Positions 42,468-51,473 of a stretch of DNA of 64,000 nt are shown here, in pieces. Numbering within the stretch: position 1 is the first letter of the stretch; every line of letters starts with the position of its first letter. Made by a program: the position numbers and the translations under genes. Under the pieces are notes generated by a model. That model was not told the DNA's origin. It saw nothing but the letters and a program-made list of their open reading frames with translations, and did not search any database. Source of the stretch: DATKWD01 sp963704815 (GTDB lineage: Bacteria; Actinomycetota; Acidimicrobiia; Acidimicrobiales; Salinilacustritrichaceae); the NCBI GenBank assembly GCA_963704815.1, contig CAVPHU010000002.1:1-64000 (forward strand). The letters are read 5' to 3'.

Positions 42468-43015
42468 CCACCTACGAACAACGCCAGCGCTGGGATCTCG
42501 ATGCCTGGCCCGAGATGTACGGCACGCTCAAGGAGCTCCAGGCGCTCGTCTTCCTCAGCCCACCCGGCATCGAGACCAACCTGATGGTCTTCACCGTGGC
42601 CAGCCTCACCGCTGGGTGTCGGCACTGCCAGGCGCACGGGGCGTACGGCCTCGATCGGGTGGGGCTTCCCCTGGAGAAGATCCAGGCGCTGTGGAGCTTC
42701 GAGACCTCCGACCACTTCGACGATCGCGAGCGGGCGGCCTTGCGATTCGCCGTGGCCGCCGGTTCGAGCCCGAACAGCGTCGGTCCCGAACACCATGCCG
42801 AGATCCGATCCCACTTCAGCGACGAGGAGGCCCGCACGCTGCTCGGCACGGTGTCCGTCGCTGCGTTCATGAATCGCTACAACGATTCGCTGGCCACGGT
42901 CACCGACGAGGAGTCGACCGTGTGGGCGGCCGAGCACCTCGGGCCGCTCGGATGGGACATCGGCAAGCACGTGGGCGATGTCGTCGAGCAACGCAAGGGA
43001 CCGCCCGGCAGCTGA
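42464..43015 (+). CDS. Carboxymuconolactone decarboxylase / AhpD-like protein
   Basis: A 183-residue all-helical protein with the AhpD core including the redox pair in CRHCQAHGAYGL. Family members are thiol peroxidase partners or lactone decarboxylases; the CxxC favours the redox type. Coupled by ATGA to the hydroxylase and so part of the aromatic operon. Its step is not defined. Confidence 0.88.
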   Translation: MTTYEQRQRWDLDAWPEMYGTLKELQALVFLSPPGIETNLMVFTVASLTAGCRHCQAHGAYGLDRVGLPLEKIQALWSFETSDHFDDRERAALRFAVAAGSSPNSVGPEHHAEIRSHFSDEEARTLLGTVSVAAFMNRYNDSLATVTDEESTVWAAEHLGPLGWDIGKHVGDVVEQRKGPPGS

Positions 43016-43045
43016 CACCACCGCTCGGTCGGGCATCATCGTGGG

Positions 43046-44398
43046 ATGGAACCGGTCGTGACGGCACTCCTCGCCGAGCTGCCGGCCGAGTCCGTCGTGG
43101 TCGACGCCGACATCGCCGACCAGTACCGCTTCGATCGGGCGTTGACGATCGACCCGGGACTGCCGGCCGTCGTCGTGCGGGCCGCCTCGGTCGACGAGGT
43201 CGCGACCACGGTGCGCATCGCCGATCGGTTCGGTGTCGGCGTGGTGACCCGAGGGGCCGGCACCGGGCTGTCGGGCGGCTCGGCCGCGGTCGACGGCTGC
43301 ATCACACTCTCGGTCGACCGGATGTCCGACGTCTCGGTCGATCGCGCAGCGATGACGGCGACCGTCCAGCCCGGCGCCCTCAACGTCGAGGTCAAGCAGG
43401 CGGCCAGGGCCGATGGTCTGTGGTACCCGCCCGACCCTTCGTCGTTCGAGATCTGCAGCATCGGGGGCAACCTCGCCACCAACGCCGGTGGCCTGTGCTG
43501 CGTGAAGTACGGGGTCACGACCGACTACGTCCTCGGTCTCCAGGTCGTACTCGCGGACGGCACCGTGGTCCGTCTGGGCGGGTCGACGGTCAAGAACGTG
43601 GCCGGCCTCGACCTGAAGCGACTGTTCATCGGGTCCGAGGGCACCCTCGGTGTCATCACCGAGGCCACGCTGCAGCTCCGCCCGATCCCGCCGACCCCGT
43701 CGACCGTCATCGCCACCTTCGACGATCCGGTGGCGGCCGGCCGGGCGGTGTCGGCGGTGATGGGTGCGACCCGACCCGCGGCGCTCGAGCTGATGGATCG
43801 TGCGTCGGTGGCCGCCGTCGAGTCTGTGAAACCCATGGGACTCGATCCGTCGATCGGCGCACTCCTGCTCGGGCAGTCCGACAGCGGCCCCGAGGTGACC
43901 GAGCGCATCGGCACCATCGCAACCGAACACGGTGCGTCCTACATCGCCGTGACAGACGACGCCGACGAGGGCGAGATGCTGATGGCCGCACGTCGCATGG
44001 CCATTCCCTGCATCGAACGCCTCGGCAGCGTGCTCATCGAGGACGTGGGCGTGCCGATTCCCCGGATCGCCGACCTCCTCGTCGCCGTCGAGCAGGTCGC
44101 CGTGCGCAACCAGACCCAGATCCCGGTGATCGGGCACGCGGGTGACGGCAACTTCCATCCGCTGGTCACCTTTGACGCATCAGATGACGAGTCGACCCGT
44201 CGTGCCGAGATCGCCTTCGACCAGGTGATGGACGCGGCCCTCGACCTGGGTGGGACGATCACCGGTGAGCACGGGGTCGGTTCGCTCAAGGCTCGCCATC
44301 TCGCCCAGCAACTCGGACCCGACGTCATGGCGCTGGCCGGCCGGGTGAAGCACGCGCTCGACCCGAACAACACGTTCAATCCCGGGAAGTGGATCTAG
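43046..44398 (+). CDS. FAD-binding oxidoreductase, GlcD / D-lactate dehydrogenase type
   Basis: A 450-residue enzyme with a PCMH-type FAD domain (VVTRGAGTGLSGGSAAV; TNAGGLCCVKYGVTTDYVLG) and the FAD-linked oxidase C-terminal domain (VIGHAGDGNFHPL, TGEHGVGSLKARHL). It oxidises a 2-hydroxyacid to a 2-oxoacid. A 2-hydroxyacid dehydrogenase and a sugar lactonase follow in the same direction, so the substrate may be a sugar-derived hydroxyacid. Its last codons are the first unit of a 23-bp tandem repeat. Confidence 0.92.
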   Translation: MEPVVTALLAELPAESVVVDADIADQYRFDRALTIDPGLPAVVVRAASVDEVATTVRIADRFGVGVVTRGAGTGLSGGSAAVDGCITLSVDRMSDVSVDRAAMTATVQPGALNVEVKQAARADGLWYPPDPSSFEICSIGGNLATNAGGLCCVKYGVTTDYVLGLQVVLADGTVVRLGGSTVKNVAGLDLKRLFIGSEGTLGVITEATLQLRPIPPTPSTVIATFDDPVAAGRAVSAVMGATRPAALELMDRASVAAVESVKPMGLDPSIGALLLGQSDSGPEVTERIGTIATEHGASYIAVTDDADEGEMLMAARRMAIPCIERLGSVLIEDVGVPIPRIADLLVAVEQVAVRNQTQIPVIGHAGDGNFHPLVTFDASDDESTRRAEIAFDQVMDAALDLGGTITGEHGVGSLKARHLAQQLGPDVMALAGRVKHALDPNNTFNPGKWI

Positions 44399-44490
44399 GC
44401 AACCGCAGGGAGTGGATGGAGGCAACCCCGGGAAGTGGATGGAGGCAACCCCGGGAAGTGGATCTAGGCAACCGCAGGGAGTGGATCTAG
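44376..44490. repeat. 23-bp tandem repeat, five units, overlapping a gene end
   Basis: Units at 44376, 44399, 44422, 44445 and 44468, each 23 bases, of the form GCAACCCCGGGAAGTGGAT then CTAG or GGAG. The first unit is the 3' end of the oxidase gene itself (residues NPGKWI and stop); the other four fill the gap before the SMP-30 gene. Variants alternate between CCCGGGA and CGCAGGG types. Confidence 0.92.
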
Positions 44491-44500
44491 GGTCCTCGCC

Positions 44501-45346
44501 ATGGCCGGACCTCAACTGTTGATCGGCGGCGTCGACTTCGGCGAGGGGCCGCGCTGGCACGAGGGCCGCCTCTGGTATTCCGACTTCTTCCAGCGGACCG
44601 TCTACTCGGTGTCCGTCGATGGTGAACGCCGAGTCGAACGTGACGGATTCGACGATCGGCCGTCGGGCCTCGGCTGGATGCCCGACGGACGGCTCGTGGT
44701 GGTCTCGATGACCAAACGCCGGCTGCTCATCGACGATGGCGACCAGATGGTGATCCACGCCGATCTGTCCGACGTGGCCACCTGGCACTGCAACGACATG
44801 GTGATGGATGCCGACGGCAACGCGTACGTCGGGAACTTCGGGTTCGACCTCGAATCGGGGGCCACCCCGACCGGGGCCGATCTGGCGCTCGTCCGCCCCG
44901 ACGGATCGGTCGAGGTGGCGGCGACCGGTCTGCGGTTCCCCAACGGCTCGGTCATCACCCCCGACGGGTCGACGCTGATCGTGGGCGAGTCGTTCGGCGG
45001 GGGTTACGAGGCCTTCTCGATCAACGACGACGCCACGCTCGGCGATCGTCGGCGGTGGGCCGACGCACCCGACACCGCACCCGACGGCTGCACCCTCGAT
45101 GCCGAAGGCGGGATCTGGTTCGCCGACGCGATCGGCTCGCAGGTGGTTCGGGTGATCGAGGGCGGCGAGATCACCCACCGGGTCGCCCTGCCGATGCCCA
45201 CCTTCGCCTGCGCGTTGGGCGGGGATGACGGCACCACGTTGTTCGCCCTGTGCGCACCGGGCTCGCAGCCCGAGGCGGTCGAGGGCAAGGGCGAAGGGGC
45301 GATCTACACGATCTCGGTCGATCACCCGCACGCCGGGCGGCCCTGA
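44501..45346 (+). CDS. SMP-30/gluconolactonase family protein
   Basis: A 281-residue six-bladed beta-propeller. GEGPRWHEGRLWYSDF carries the metal Glu and typical first strand; further blades show NDMVMDADGNAYVGNFG and FPNGSVITPDGSTLIVGES. It hydrolyses sugar lactones or similar esters with a divalent metal. It starts 10 bases after the 23-bp tandem repeat. The next gene begins eight bases after its stop. Confidence 0.92.
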   Translation: MAGPQLLIGGVDFGEGPRWHEGRLWYSDFFQRTVYSVSVDGERRVERDGFDDRPSGLGWMPDGRLVVVSMTKRRLLIDDGDQMVIHADLSDVATWHCNDMVMDADGNAYVGNFGFDLESGATPTGADLALVRPDGSVEVAATGLRFPNGSVITPDGSTLIVGESFGGGYEAFSINDDATLGDRRRWADAPDTAPDGCTLDAEGGIWFADAIGSQVVRVIEGGEITHRVALPMPTFACALGGDDGTTLFALCAPGSQPEAVEGKGEGAIYTISVDHPHAGRP

Positions 45347-45354
45347 GCCGACTC

Positions 45355-46293
45355 ATGTCCGACGACGCGACGCCGCCCTGCTGCGCACCGGGCGCACCTC
45401 CCCGAACGAGCGGATCGCCATCCACCTCGACGCCCGAGTCCGAGCTCGTCGCTTCCAAGGTGCCGTTGGTGGACCTCGACGGCGGGGCGTTCCTCATGGG
45501 AACGAACGATCCTGATGGATTCCCGGCCGACGGTGAGGGCCCGGTTCGCGAAGTCGAGCTCTCGCCGTTCTCGATCGCGGCGACCACGGTCACGAACGCG
45601 CAGTTCGCCGAGTTCGTCGAGGCCACCGGCCACCGCACCATCGCCGAGATCGAGGGCTGGTCGTTCGTGTACGGCGGCCTGCTGCCCGACGACTTCGAGG
45701 ACACCCGCGGCGTCGCCGCGGCTCCTTGGTGGCGGCAGGTGTTCGGTGCCTGCTGGAAGACCCCGGAAGGGCCACAGTCCTCGGTCGAGGACCGGCTCGA
45801 CCATCCGGTCGTGCAGGTCTCGTGGCTCGACGCCGTCGAGTTCTGCCGTTGGTCCGGCACGCGCTTGCCGACCGAAGCCGAGTGGGAGTTCGCCGCCAGG
45901 GGGGGCCTCGAACAGAAGCGCTTCCCGTGGGGCGACGACCTGATCGTCGACGGTATCCGTCCCTGCAACATCTTCGACGGCGACTTCCCCCGTCCTGATC
46001 GCGACACCCCGCCGGGGACCACCCCGGCGGGCGACCTCCCCCCGAACGGGTTCGGTCTCCACCACGCCGTCGGCAACGTCTGGGAGTGGTGCCACGACTG
46101 GTTCTACGCGGAGGCGACGACCGAGAAGGTCGATCCGACCGGCCCCCCGAGCGGCGAGGCGCGGGTGATGCGTGGCGGGTCGTATCTCTGCCACGACTCG
46201 TACTGCAATCGCTATCGGGTCGGGGCGCGCAGCTCGAACACGCCCGACAGCACCACCGGCAACCTCGGGTTTCGCGTCGCTCGATCTGCTTGA
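45355..46293 (+). CDS. Formylglycine-generating enzyme (sulfatase-modifying factor)
   Basis: A 312-residue FGE-sulfatase family protein. The two active-site cysteines that bind copper are present: C279 and C284 in RGGSYLCHDSYCNRYRVG, a block nearly the same as in human SUMF1 and Streptomyces FGE. Other blocks are FLMGTNDPDGFPADGEGPVR, LPTEAEWEFAARGG and GNVWEWCHDWF. It oxidises Cys of CxPxR motifs in newly made sulfatases to formylglycine. Two sulfatases with that motif lie in this window. The first 30 residues are a disordered Pro/Ser-rich leader. Confidence 0.94.
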   Translation: MSDDATPPCCAPGAPPRTSGSPSTSTPESELVASKVPLVDLDGGAFLMGTNDPDGFPADGEGPVREVELSPFSIAATTVTNAQFAEFVEATGHRTIAEIEGWSFVYGGLLPDDFEDTRGVAAAPWWRQVFGACWKTPEGPQSSVEDRLDHPVVQVSWLDAVEFCRWSGTRLPTEAEWEFAARGGLEQKRFPWGDDLIVDGIRPCNIFDGDFPRPDRDTPPGTTPAGDLPPNGFGLHHAVGNVWEWCHDWFYAEATTEKVDPTGPPSGEARVMRGGSYLCHDSYCNRYRVGARSSNTPDSTTGNLGFRVARSA

Positions 46294-46302
46294 ATCCGGG
46301 CC

Positions 46303-47052
46303 ATGCCCGCCGTGCTCGTCCATGGAGTACCGGAGTCGAGCGCCATCTGGGCACCGCTGATCGCCGAGCTCGATCGTGACGACGTCGTCACGCTGTCCCC
46401 ACCCGGATTCGGAGCGCCGGTGCCCGACGGGTGGGTGCCGATCTGGGAGGCGTACCGCGACTGGCTGCTGGCCGAGTTGGCTGGGATCGACGGCCCGATC
46501 GACCTGGTGGGGCACGACTGGGGGGGCGGTCACGTCGTCAACGCGATGCTCACCGAACCGGCCGGCATCCGCTCGTGGGCCAGCGACGTCCTCGGGCTGT
46601 TCCACCTCGACTACACCTGGCACGACATGGCCCAGGCATGGCGGACCCCCGACGTGGGCGAGGCGGCCATCGCCGAGATGCTCGATCAGCCGCTCGAGAA
46701 CCGTGAAGCGATGTTCGCCATGTTCGGCATGGACCCCGAGACGGCCACCTCCCTGGCCCAGGCGGCGACGCCACCGATGGGGGAGTGCATCCTGGGTCTC
46801 TACCGGTCGGCCGACGAGGAGATCATCGCCGCACCCGATCGGGGGTTCGAACGCCTGGCCCGGGTTCCCGGGCTGTGCGTGCTCGCCACCGACGATGGGT
46901 TCGTGGGGTCTCACGACTCGATCGAGCAGATGGCCGCAACGTGTGGAGCGAGCGTGCACCGCTTCGACGGTCTGGGCCATTGGTGGATGGCGCAGGACCC
47001 GTCGGCCAGTGCCGGTGCGCTCCAGTCGTTCTGGGCGTCCGTCGAGGACTGA
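46303..47052 (+). CDS. Alpha/beta hydrolase
   Basis: A 249-residue alpha/beta fold enzyme. The oxyanion region is VLVHGVPESSAIW. The nucleophile elbow GHDWGGGHV has Asp at about residue 72, as in epoxide hydrolases and haloalkane dehalogenases rather than the Ser of esterases. The C-terminal His is in LGHWWMAQDP. The substrate is unknown. It is closely packed between the FGE and 2-hydroxyacid dehydrogenase genes. Confidence 0.9.
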   Translation: MPAVLVHGVPESSAIWAPLIAELDRDDVVTLSPPGFGAPVPDGWVPIWEAYRDWLLAELAGIDGPIDLVGHDWGGGHVVNAMLTEPAGIRSWASDVLGLFHLDYTWHDMAQAWRTPDVGEAAIAEMLDQPLENREAMFAMFGMDPETATSLAQAATPPMGECILGLYRSADEEIIAAPDRGFERLARVPGLCVLATDDGFVGSHDSIEQMAATCGASVHRFDGLGHWWMAQDPSASAGALQSFWASVED

Positions 47053-47053
47053 G

Positions 47054-48061
47054 ATGCGAGCCGAGCCGAACATCGTCGTCGTTCACTGGGGCGGGCTCGA
47101 CTTCTTCACGCCGGAGCACTTCGAACTCATCGAATCGGTGGGCACGGTGCTGGACCGCCAAGCGATCGGCGCCTGGGACGACCCGCGCTGCGATGATCTG
47201 CTCGCGCAGGCCGAGGTGCTTCTCGGCCATTGGGGATGCCCCCCGATCGACGCATCGGTGCTCGACCGTGCTCCGAACGTCGGGTTGTTCGCCTATGCCG
47301 CCGGGACGGTGAAGGACACGCTCGCCCCCGAAGTGTTCGACCGGGACCTCCGGATCACCTCGGGTGCACTGGCCAACGCCGAGCCCGTGGCCGAGTTCAC
47401 GCTCTCCGCCATCCTGCTGGCCAACAAGGACGTGTTCTGGAGGCGCGACCTGATGCGGAACGAGTCGCTCTCCGGGCACCGACAGCCCAACCCGATCCCG
47501 CAAGGGAACTACGACAAGACCATCGGCATCATCGGCGCGTCGATGGTCGGTCGGCGGACCATCGAGCTGCTGGAGGCGTTCCCTGCCCTCGACGTCGTGC
47601 TCTTCGATCCCTTCGTCGACGAGGCCGAGGCGGCGCGGCTCGGGGTCACCAAGGTCGACCTCGACGAGCTCTGTGCGATCTCGGACGTCGTGTCGATCCA
47701 CGCCCCCGACCTGCCCAGCACCCGCGGCATGGTGGGCCGGGACCAGCTGGCGGCGATGCGTACCGGCGCCACGCTCATCAACACCGCACGGGGTCCGCTG
47801 CTCGACCACGACGCACTGCTCGACGAACTGGCGTCTGGCCGCCTCTACGCGATGCTCGACGTCACCGATCCCGAGCCGCTCCCCGACGGCCATCCGCTGT
47901 TCTCGCTGCCGAACGCGTATCTGACACCGCACCTCGCGGGCTCGGAAGGGACCGAGCTCGGTCGCATGGCCGAGAACGTGGCCGACGAGATCCGCCGATG
48001 GTCGGCCGGAGAACCCGCCCGCAACGAGGTCACCAAGGCGTCCCTCGGCTTCCTCGCCTGA
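47054..48061 (+). CDS. D-isomer specific 2-hydroxyacid dehydrogenase family protein
   Basis: A 335-residue NAD-dependent dehydrogenase. The Rossmann motif is IGIIGASMVGRRTIELL, which replaces the usual GxGxxG with GASMVG. The catalytic Arg is in NTARGPLLD, the Glu in DVTDPEPLP and the His in PHLAGSEG. It interconverts 2-hydroxy and 2-keto acids. The start is directly after the preceding stop, so it is the last gene of the operon, and a hairpin follows its stop. Confidence 0.92.
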   Translation: MRAEPNIVVVHWGGLDFFTPEHFELIESVGTVLDRQAIGAWDDPRCDDLLAQAEVLLGHWGCPPIDASVLDRAPNVGLFAYAAGTVKDTLAPEVFDRDLRITSGALANAEPVAEFTLSAILLANKDVFWRRDLMRNESLSGHRQPNPIPQGNYDKTIGIIGASMVGRRTIELLEAFPALDVVLFDPFVDEAEAARLGVTKVDLDELCAISDVVSIHAPDLPSTRGMVGRDQLAAMRTGATLINTARGPLLDHDALLDELASGRLYAMLDVTDPEPLPDGHPLFSLPNAYLTPHLAGSEGTELGRMAENVADEIRRWSAGEPARNEVTKASLGFLA

Positions 48062-48096
48062 GGAGCTGCGCGGAGAGGGCCAAGTTTCGCAGCTCC
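48062..48096 (+). terminator. Hairpin after the 2-hydroxyacid dehydrogenase gene
   Basis: GGAGCTGCG (48062-48070) and CGCAGCTCC (48088-48096) form a perfect 9-bp stem with a 17-base loop directly after the stop codon. There is no clear T-run. The 112 bases after it up to the arsR stop hold GC-rich short inverted repeats but no gene. Confidence 0.6.
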
Positions 48097-48208
48097 CCGC
48101 CATGCCCGCTCCTGTCGCTCCTTCGTCGCGACGGGCCGCTCGGGCCCGGCCGAGCACGGCGCCTGCTTCGCGACGGCGCCTGTCCGCTCGACCTCTGATC
48201 GGCCGGTC

Positions 48209-48535
48209 TCAGAGCCGGAGGGCGGCTCGGACGTCGGCGACGCGAGCGTTGTTCAGGCGGAACCAGGCCCACTTGCCCCGCTGCTCGCGGGTGAGCAGAC
48301 CGGCGTCGACCAGGAGCCCGAGATGATGGCTGACGGTCGACTGCGTGCGCCCGAGCACCTCGGGGAGGTCGCATGCGCACACTTCGCCCGTGTCGGACCC
48401 GGCGATGATCGACACGACCCGCAGCCGGACCGGGTCGGCCAGGGCCTTGAGCACACCGGCCAACTCGTCGGCCTGGTCGGGGTCGAGCGCGCCGTCGGCG
48501 AGCGGGGGGCAGCAACGTGTCTCGAGTTCGGCCAT
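48209..48535 (-). CDS. arsR: ArsR family metalloregulator
   Basis: A 108-residue winged-helix repressor. The recognition region is LGRTQSTVSHHLGLLVDAGL. Possible As(III)-binding cysteines are C8-C9 at the N-terminus (ETRCCPP) and C53/C55 in GEVCACDLPEV, a pattern seen in actinobacterial ArsR. The start is MAELET; an upstream ATG at 48556 would extend into the promoter. It diverges from arsI, which it probably represses until arsenite binds. Confidence 0.92.
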   Translation of the reverse strand: MAELETRCCPPLADGALDPDQADELAGVLKALADPVRLRVVSIIAGSDTGEVCACDLPEVLGRTQSTVSHHLGLLVDAGLLTREQRGKWAWFRLNNARVADVRAALRL

Positions 48536-48546
48536 GAGGAACATAT

Positions 48547-48592
48547 TGACATCCATCGAAGCGTATGCCTATCGTATCGACAGTCATCGAAA
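48547..48592 (+). promoter_or_regulatory. Promoter for arsI with probable ArsR binding region
   Basis: A consensus -35 TTGACA (48547-48552) and a -10-like TATCGT (48571-48576) are 18 bases apart, 44 bases before the arsI start. A direct repeat CATCGAA occurs at 48555 and 48586, and the stretch is AT-rich for this DNA. These are candidate operator half-sites. Confidence 0.55.
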
Positions 48593-48619
48593 CGACTTCA
48601 TCAACGACAGGGAGCGCTC

Positions 48620-49066
48620 ATGCGCCTGCAACTCGCACTCAACGTCGCCGATCTCGGCGAGGCCATCGACTTCTACACCCGGATGTTCGACACGAAGCCG
48701 GCCAAGATCGAACCCGGTTACGCCAACTTCGCCATCGACGAGCCGCCCCTGAAGCTGGTGCTGTTCGAGAACGGTGGTGAGCCCGGCTCCATCAACCACC
48801 TCGGGGTCGAGACGACGACCGCAGCCCAGGTCTCCGAAGCCGAGGCCCGGCTGACCGACCAGGGCATCGACACCACCGGCGTCGACGACACGGTCTGCTG
48901 CTACGCCGAGAAGACCGAGACCTGGGTCGAAGCCCCCGACGGCCTTCGTTGGGAGTGGTACGTCAAGACCGGCGACGTCGCCCAGATGGAGTTCGCGAGC
49001 CGATCCGAAGCGGGCTGCGGCGCCGAGAGCTCGTGTTGCCCGGAGCCGACGGCCGCGGGGGCCTGA
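48620..49066 (+). CDS. arsI: ArsI/CadI family VOC protein (C-As lyase type)
   Basis: A 148-residue VOC dioxygenase. It has the vicinal cysteine pair C93-C94 in TVCCYAEKTETW, which in ArsI binds trivalent organoarsenicals, and iron-site candidates H60 (INHLGVE) and E112 (RWEWYVK). ArsI cleaves the C-As bond of methylarsenite, removing the methyl group. A Cys-rich C-terminal tail (CGAESSCCPEP) is also typical. CadI-type proteins are the alternative. GGGAG lies before the ATG. Confidence 0.88.
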   Translation: MRLQLALNVADLGEAIDFYTRMFDTKPAKIEPGYANFAIDEPPLKLVLFENGGEPGSINHLGVETTTAAQVSEAEARLTDQGIDTTGVDDTVCCYAEKTETWVEAPDGLRWEWYVKTGDVAQMEFASRSEAGCGAESSCCPEPTAAGA

Positions 49067-49209
49067 ACGCTCGTTCCGGTCGGGCGCTCCGCTCCCGCGG
49101 TCGAGATCGTTGCGCTACCTTGCTGGCATGGCGATGGCGGGGAATCGGGTTCGAGCCGCTTCGTTGCTGGTCATGGTCCTGCTGGCGGTGACGAGCAGCG
49201 CTCAGCTGA

Positions 49210-49755
<546 letters not shown>

Positions 49756-50373
49756 ATGGCGATCGGCGACGACCGTCAATCACTGGTCACGCTCGATCTC
49801 GAGGGTGTGATGGTGCCCGAGATCTGGATCGCCGTCGCCGAGCGCACGGGTGTCGACGACCTCCGGCGCACCACGCGAGACGAGCCCGACTACGACGTGC
49901 TCATGCGCTATCGGCTCGACGTGATGGCGCGTGAGGGACTCACCATGTCGACGGTCACCGACGTCATCGCCGGCCTTTCGCCGCTCGACGGGGCCGCAGA
50001 CTTCCTGGCCGAACTGCGGCGCCGGACCCAGGTCGTCGTGCTGTCCGACACCTTCGAGCAGTTCGCCGGGCCCCTGATGGCGCAACTCGGCATGCCGACG
50101 ATCTTCTGTCACCGCCTCGTGGTCGCCGACGACGAGATCGTCGACTACCGCCTCCGTCAGCCCGACCAGAAGCGGAGAGCCGTCGAGGCGTTCCACTCGC
50201 TGAACTATCGGGTCATCGCGGCCGGTGACTCCTACAACGACACGTCGATGCTGGCCGAGGCCGACGCCGGGTTCCTGTTCCACGCACCCGCCAACGTCAT
50301 CGACGAGTTCGGTCAGTTCCCGGCGCTGGAGACCTACGACGAACTCCTCGACGCCATCACCGCCGCACTCTGA
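49756..50373 (+). CDS. thrH: Phosphoserine phosphatase / homoserine phosphotransferase ThrH
   Basis: A 205-residue HAD-superfamily protein. Motif I is LDLEGVMVPEIWI, where D14-L-E16 replaces the usual DxD and is distinctive of ThrH. Motif II is VVLSDTF and motif IV is AAGDSYNDTSML. It removes phosphate from phosphoserine and can pass it to homoserine, linking serine and threonine synthesis. The ATG directly follows the stop of the FHA pseudogene. Confidence 0.92.
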   Translation: MAIGDDRQSLVTLDLEGVMVPEIWIAVAERTGVDDLRRTTRDEPDYDVLMRYRLDVMAREGLTMSTVTDVIAGLSPLDGAADFLAELRRRTQVVVLSDTFEQFAGPLMAQLGMPTIFCHRLVVADDEIVDYRLRQPDQKRRAVEAFHSLNYRVIAAGDSYNDTSMLAEADAGFLFHAPANVIDEFGQFPALETYDELLDAITAAL

Positions 50374-50374
50374 A

Positions 50375-51406
50375 CTAGGCGCGGCTGCGGTTCTCGGCCC
50401 AGTGGGTCATGGCGCCGGTGCGTTGGAACTGGGGCGGGCGATCGTCGGCACCCAGCGCATCGGTGGCCAGCCAGAGCCGTTTGAGGAACCGGACCCGACC
50501 GGACTCGGGGTCGTCGACGTAGCTCCGGCGGCCGTGGAGCACGTGGTAGTTGTTGATGAACTGCATGTCGCCGGGCTCGAGGCGCATCTCGACCCGGTTC
50601 TGCGGGTCCGCGACGAACCTGTCGAGCGCGTCCATGGCTTCGCGCTGCACCTCGGTGATGCGGGGTGCGTCGGGGTGCCGCTGCGAGGCCTCGATGAACG
50701 GTCGGATGTGGCGGACGAACAGCCGGTCGTGGTGCTCGGTGAACGTCGGGACCAGGTAGTACGGCCGGGATCCGTCTGCCTGTTCGCCGCGGAAGTCGTA
50801 GGGGAGGGGTTCGTGCAGGGCGGCGGCCAGATCGGGCCGGGTCCGCACGAGTTCGTTGTGGGCGGCGACGACGTTGGCCACCATGCTCTCGCCGCCGCTC
50901 ACTCCGGCATCGAGACAGAGCAGCCCGACGAGATCGGATCCGTCGCTGTGGAACGTCAGCCCGGCACCGCCGATCTCGTTGCCTCGCGCCGTCGGGTCGT
51001 CGGGCGCCTTGCCCTGGTCGCGCACATCGCCCAGCACGTGACCCTTGGCGTTCTGCGGCCACGGTTCGCCGAGGTGCCGGCCGATGCCCCAATAGATCCA
51101 CGACGCATCCTCGAACCCGAGATCGCCGACGGGGAGCCCGGCGATGCGAGCGAACCCCCGACCGTCGATCAACTCGGTCACGATGCGGCGCAGCGTGGGC
51201 GCAAGGCCGGGGAGCGGGAAGTCGTCGCGGGTGACATCGATGAGCTCGTCGTGGCGTGACCGTGCTGTCGTCAGGGCCTCGCGGAGTTCGTCGATCTCGG
51301 CCGCCGACAGCCGGTGCGTCCAGGTGTCGGCGTCGGCGACGTCGTCGGCACTCCACTCGGCGTGGGCCTCGAGTGGTCGGACGTCGTCAGCGGTGACCGC
51401 AGCCAT
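50375..51406 (-). CDS. TauD/TfdA family Fe(II)/2-oxoglutarate dioxygenase
   Basis: A 343-residue non-heme iron dioxygenase. The metal triad is H153-x-D155 (LTFHSDGSD) and H291 (NNYHVLHGR), with a 2-oxoglutarate-binding Arg near RVRFLKRLW. It resembles gamma-butyrobetaine- or clavaminate-synthase-like members rather than TauD itself. The substrate is unknown. It is convergent with thrH with one base between stops. Confidence 0.9.
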   Translation of the reverse strand: MAAVTADDVRPLEAHAEWSADDVADADTWTHRLSAAEIDELREALTTARSRHDELIDVTRDDFPLPGLAPTLRRIVTELIDGRGFARIAGLPVGDLGFEDASWIYWGIGRHLGEPWPQNAKGHVLGDVRDQGKAPDDPTARGNEIGGAGLTFHSDGSDLVGLLCLDAGVSGGESMVANVVAAHNELVRTRPDLAAALHEPLPYDFRGEQADGSRPYYLVPTFTEHHDRLFVRHIRPFIEASQRHPDAPRITEVQREAMDALDRFVADPQNRVEMRLEPGDMQFINNYHVLHGRRSYVDDPESGRVRFLKRLWLATDALGADDRPPQFQRTGAMTHWAENRSRA

Positions 51407-51473
51407 GAGCGCACGGTAGCGATCGCACCGGCTGCGTGGAGCTGGGACCGGCGATGACCTGGCCCCGCAGGTC

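Noticed and set aside
44376..44490. CRISPR-like short repeats
   Set aside because: These are head-to-tail 23-bp units without spacers, one of which is coding.
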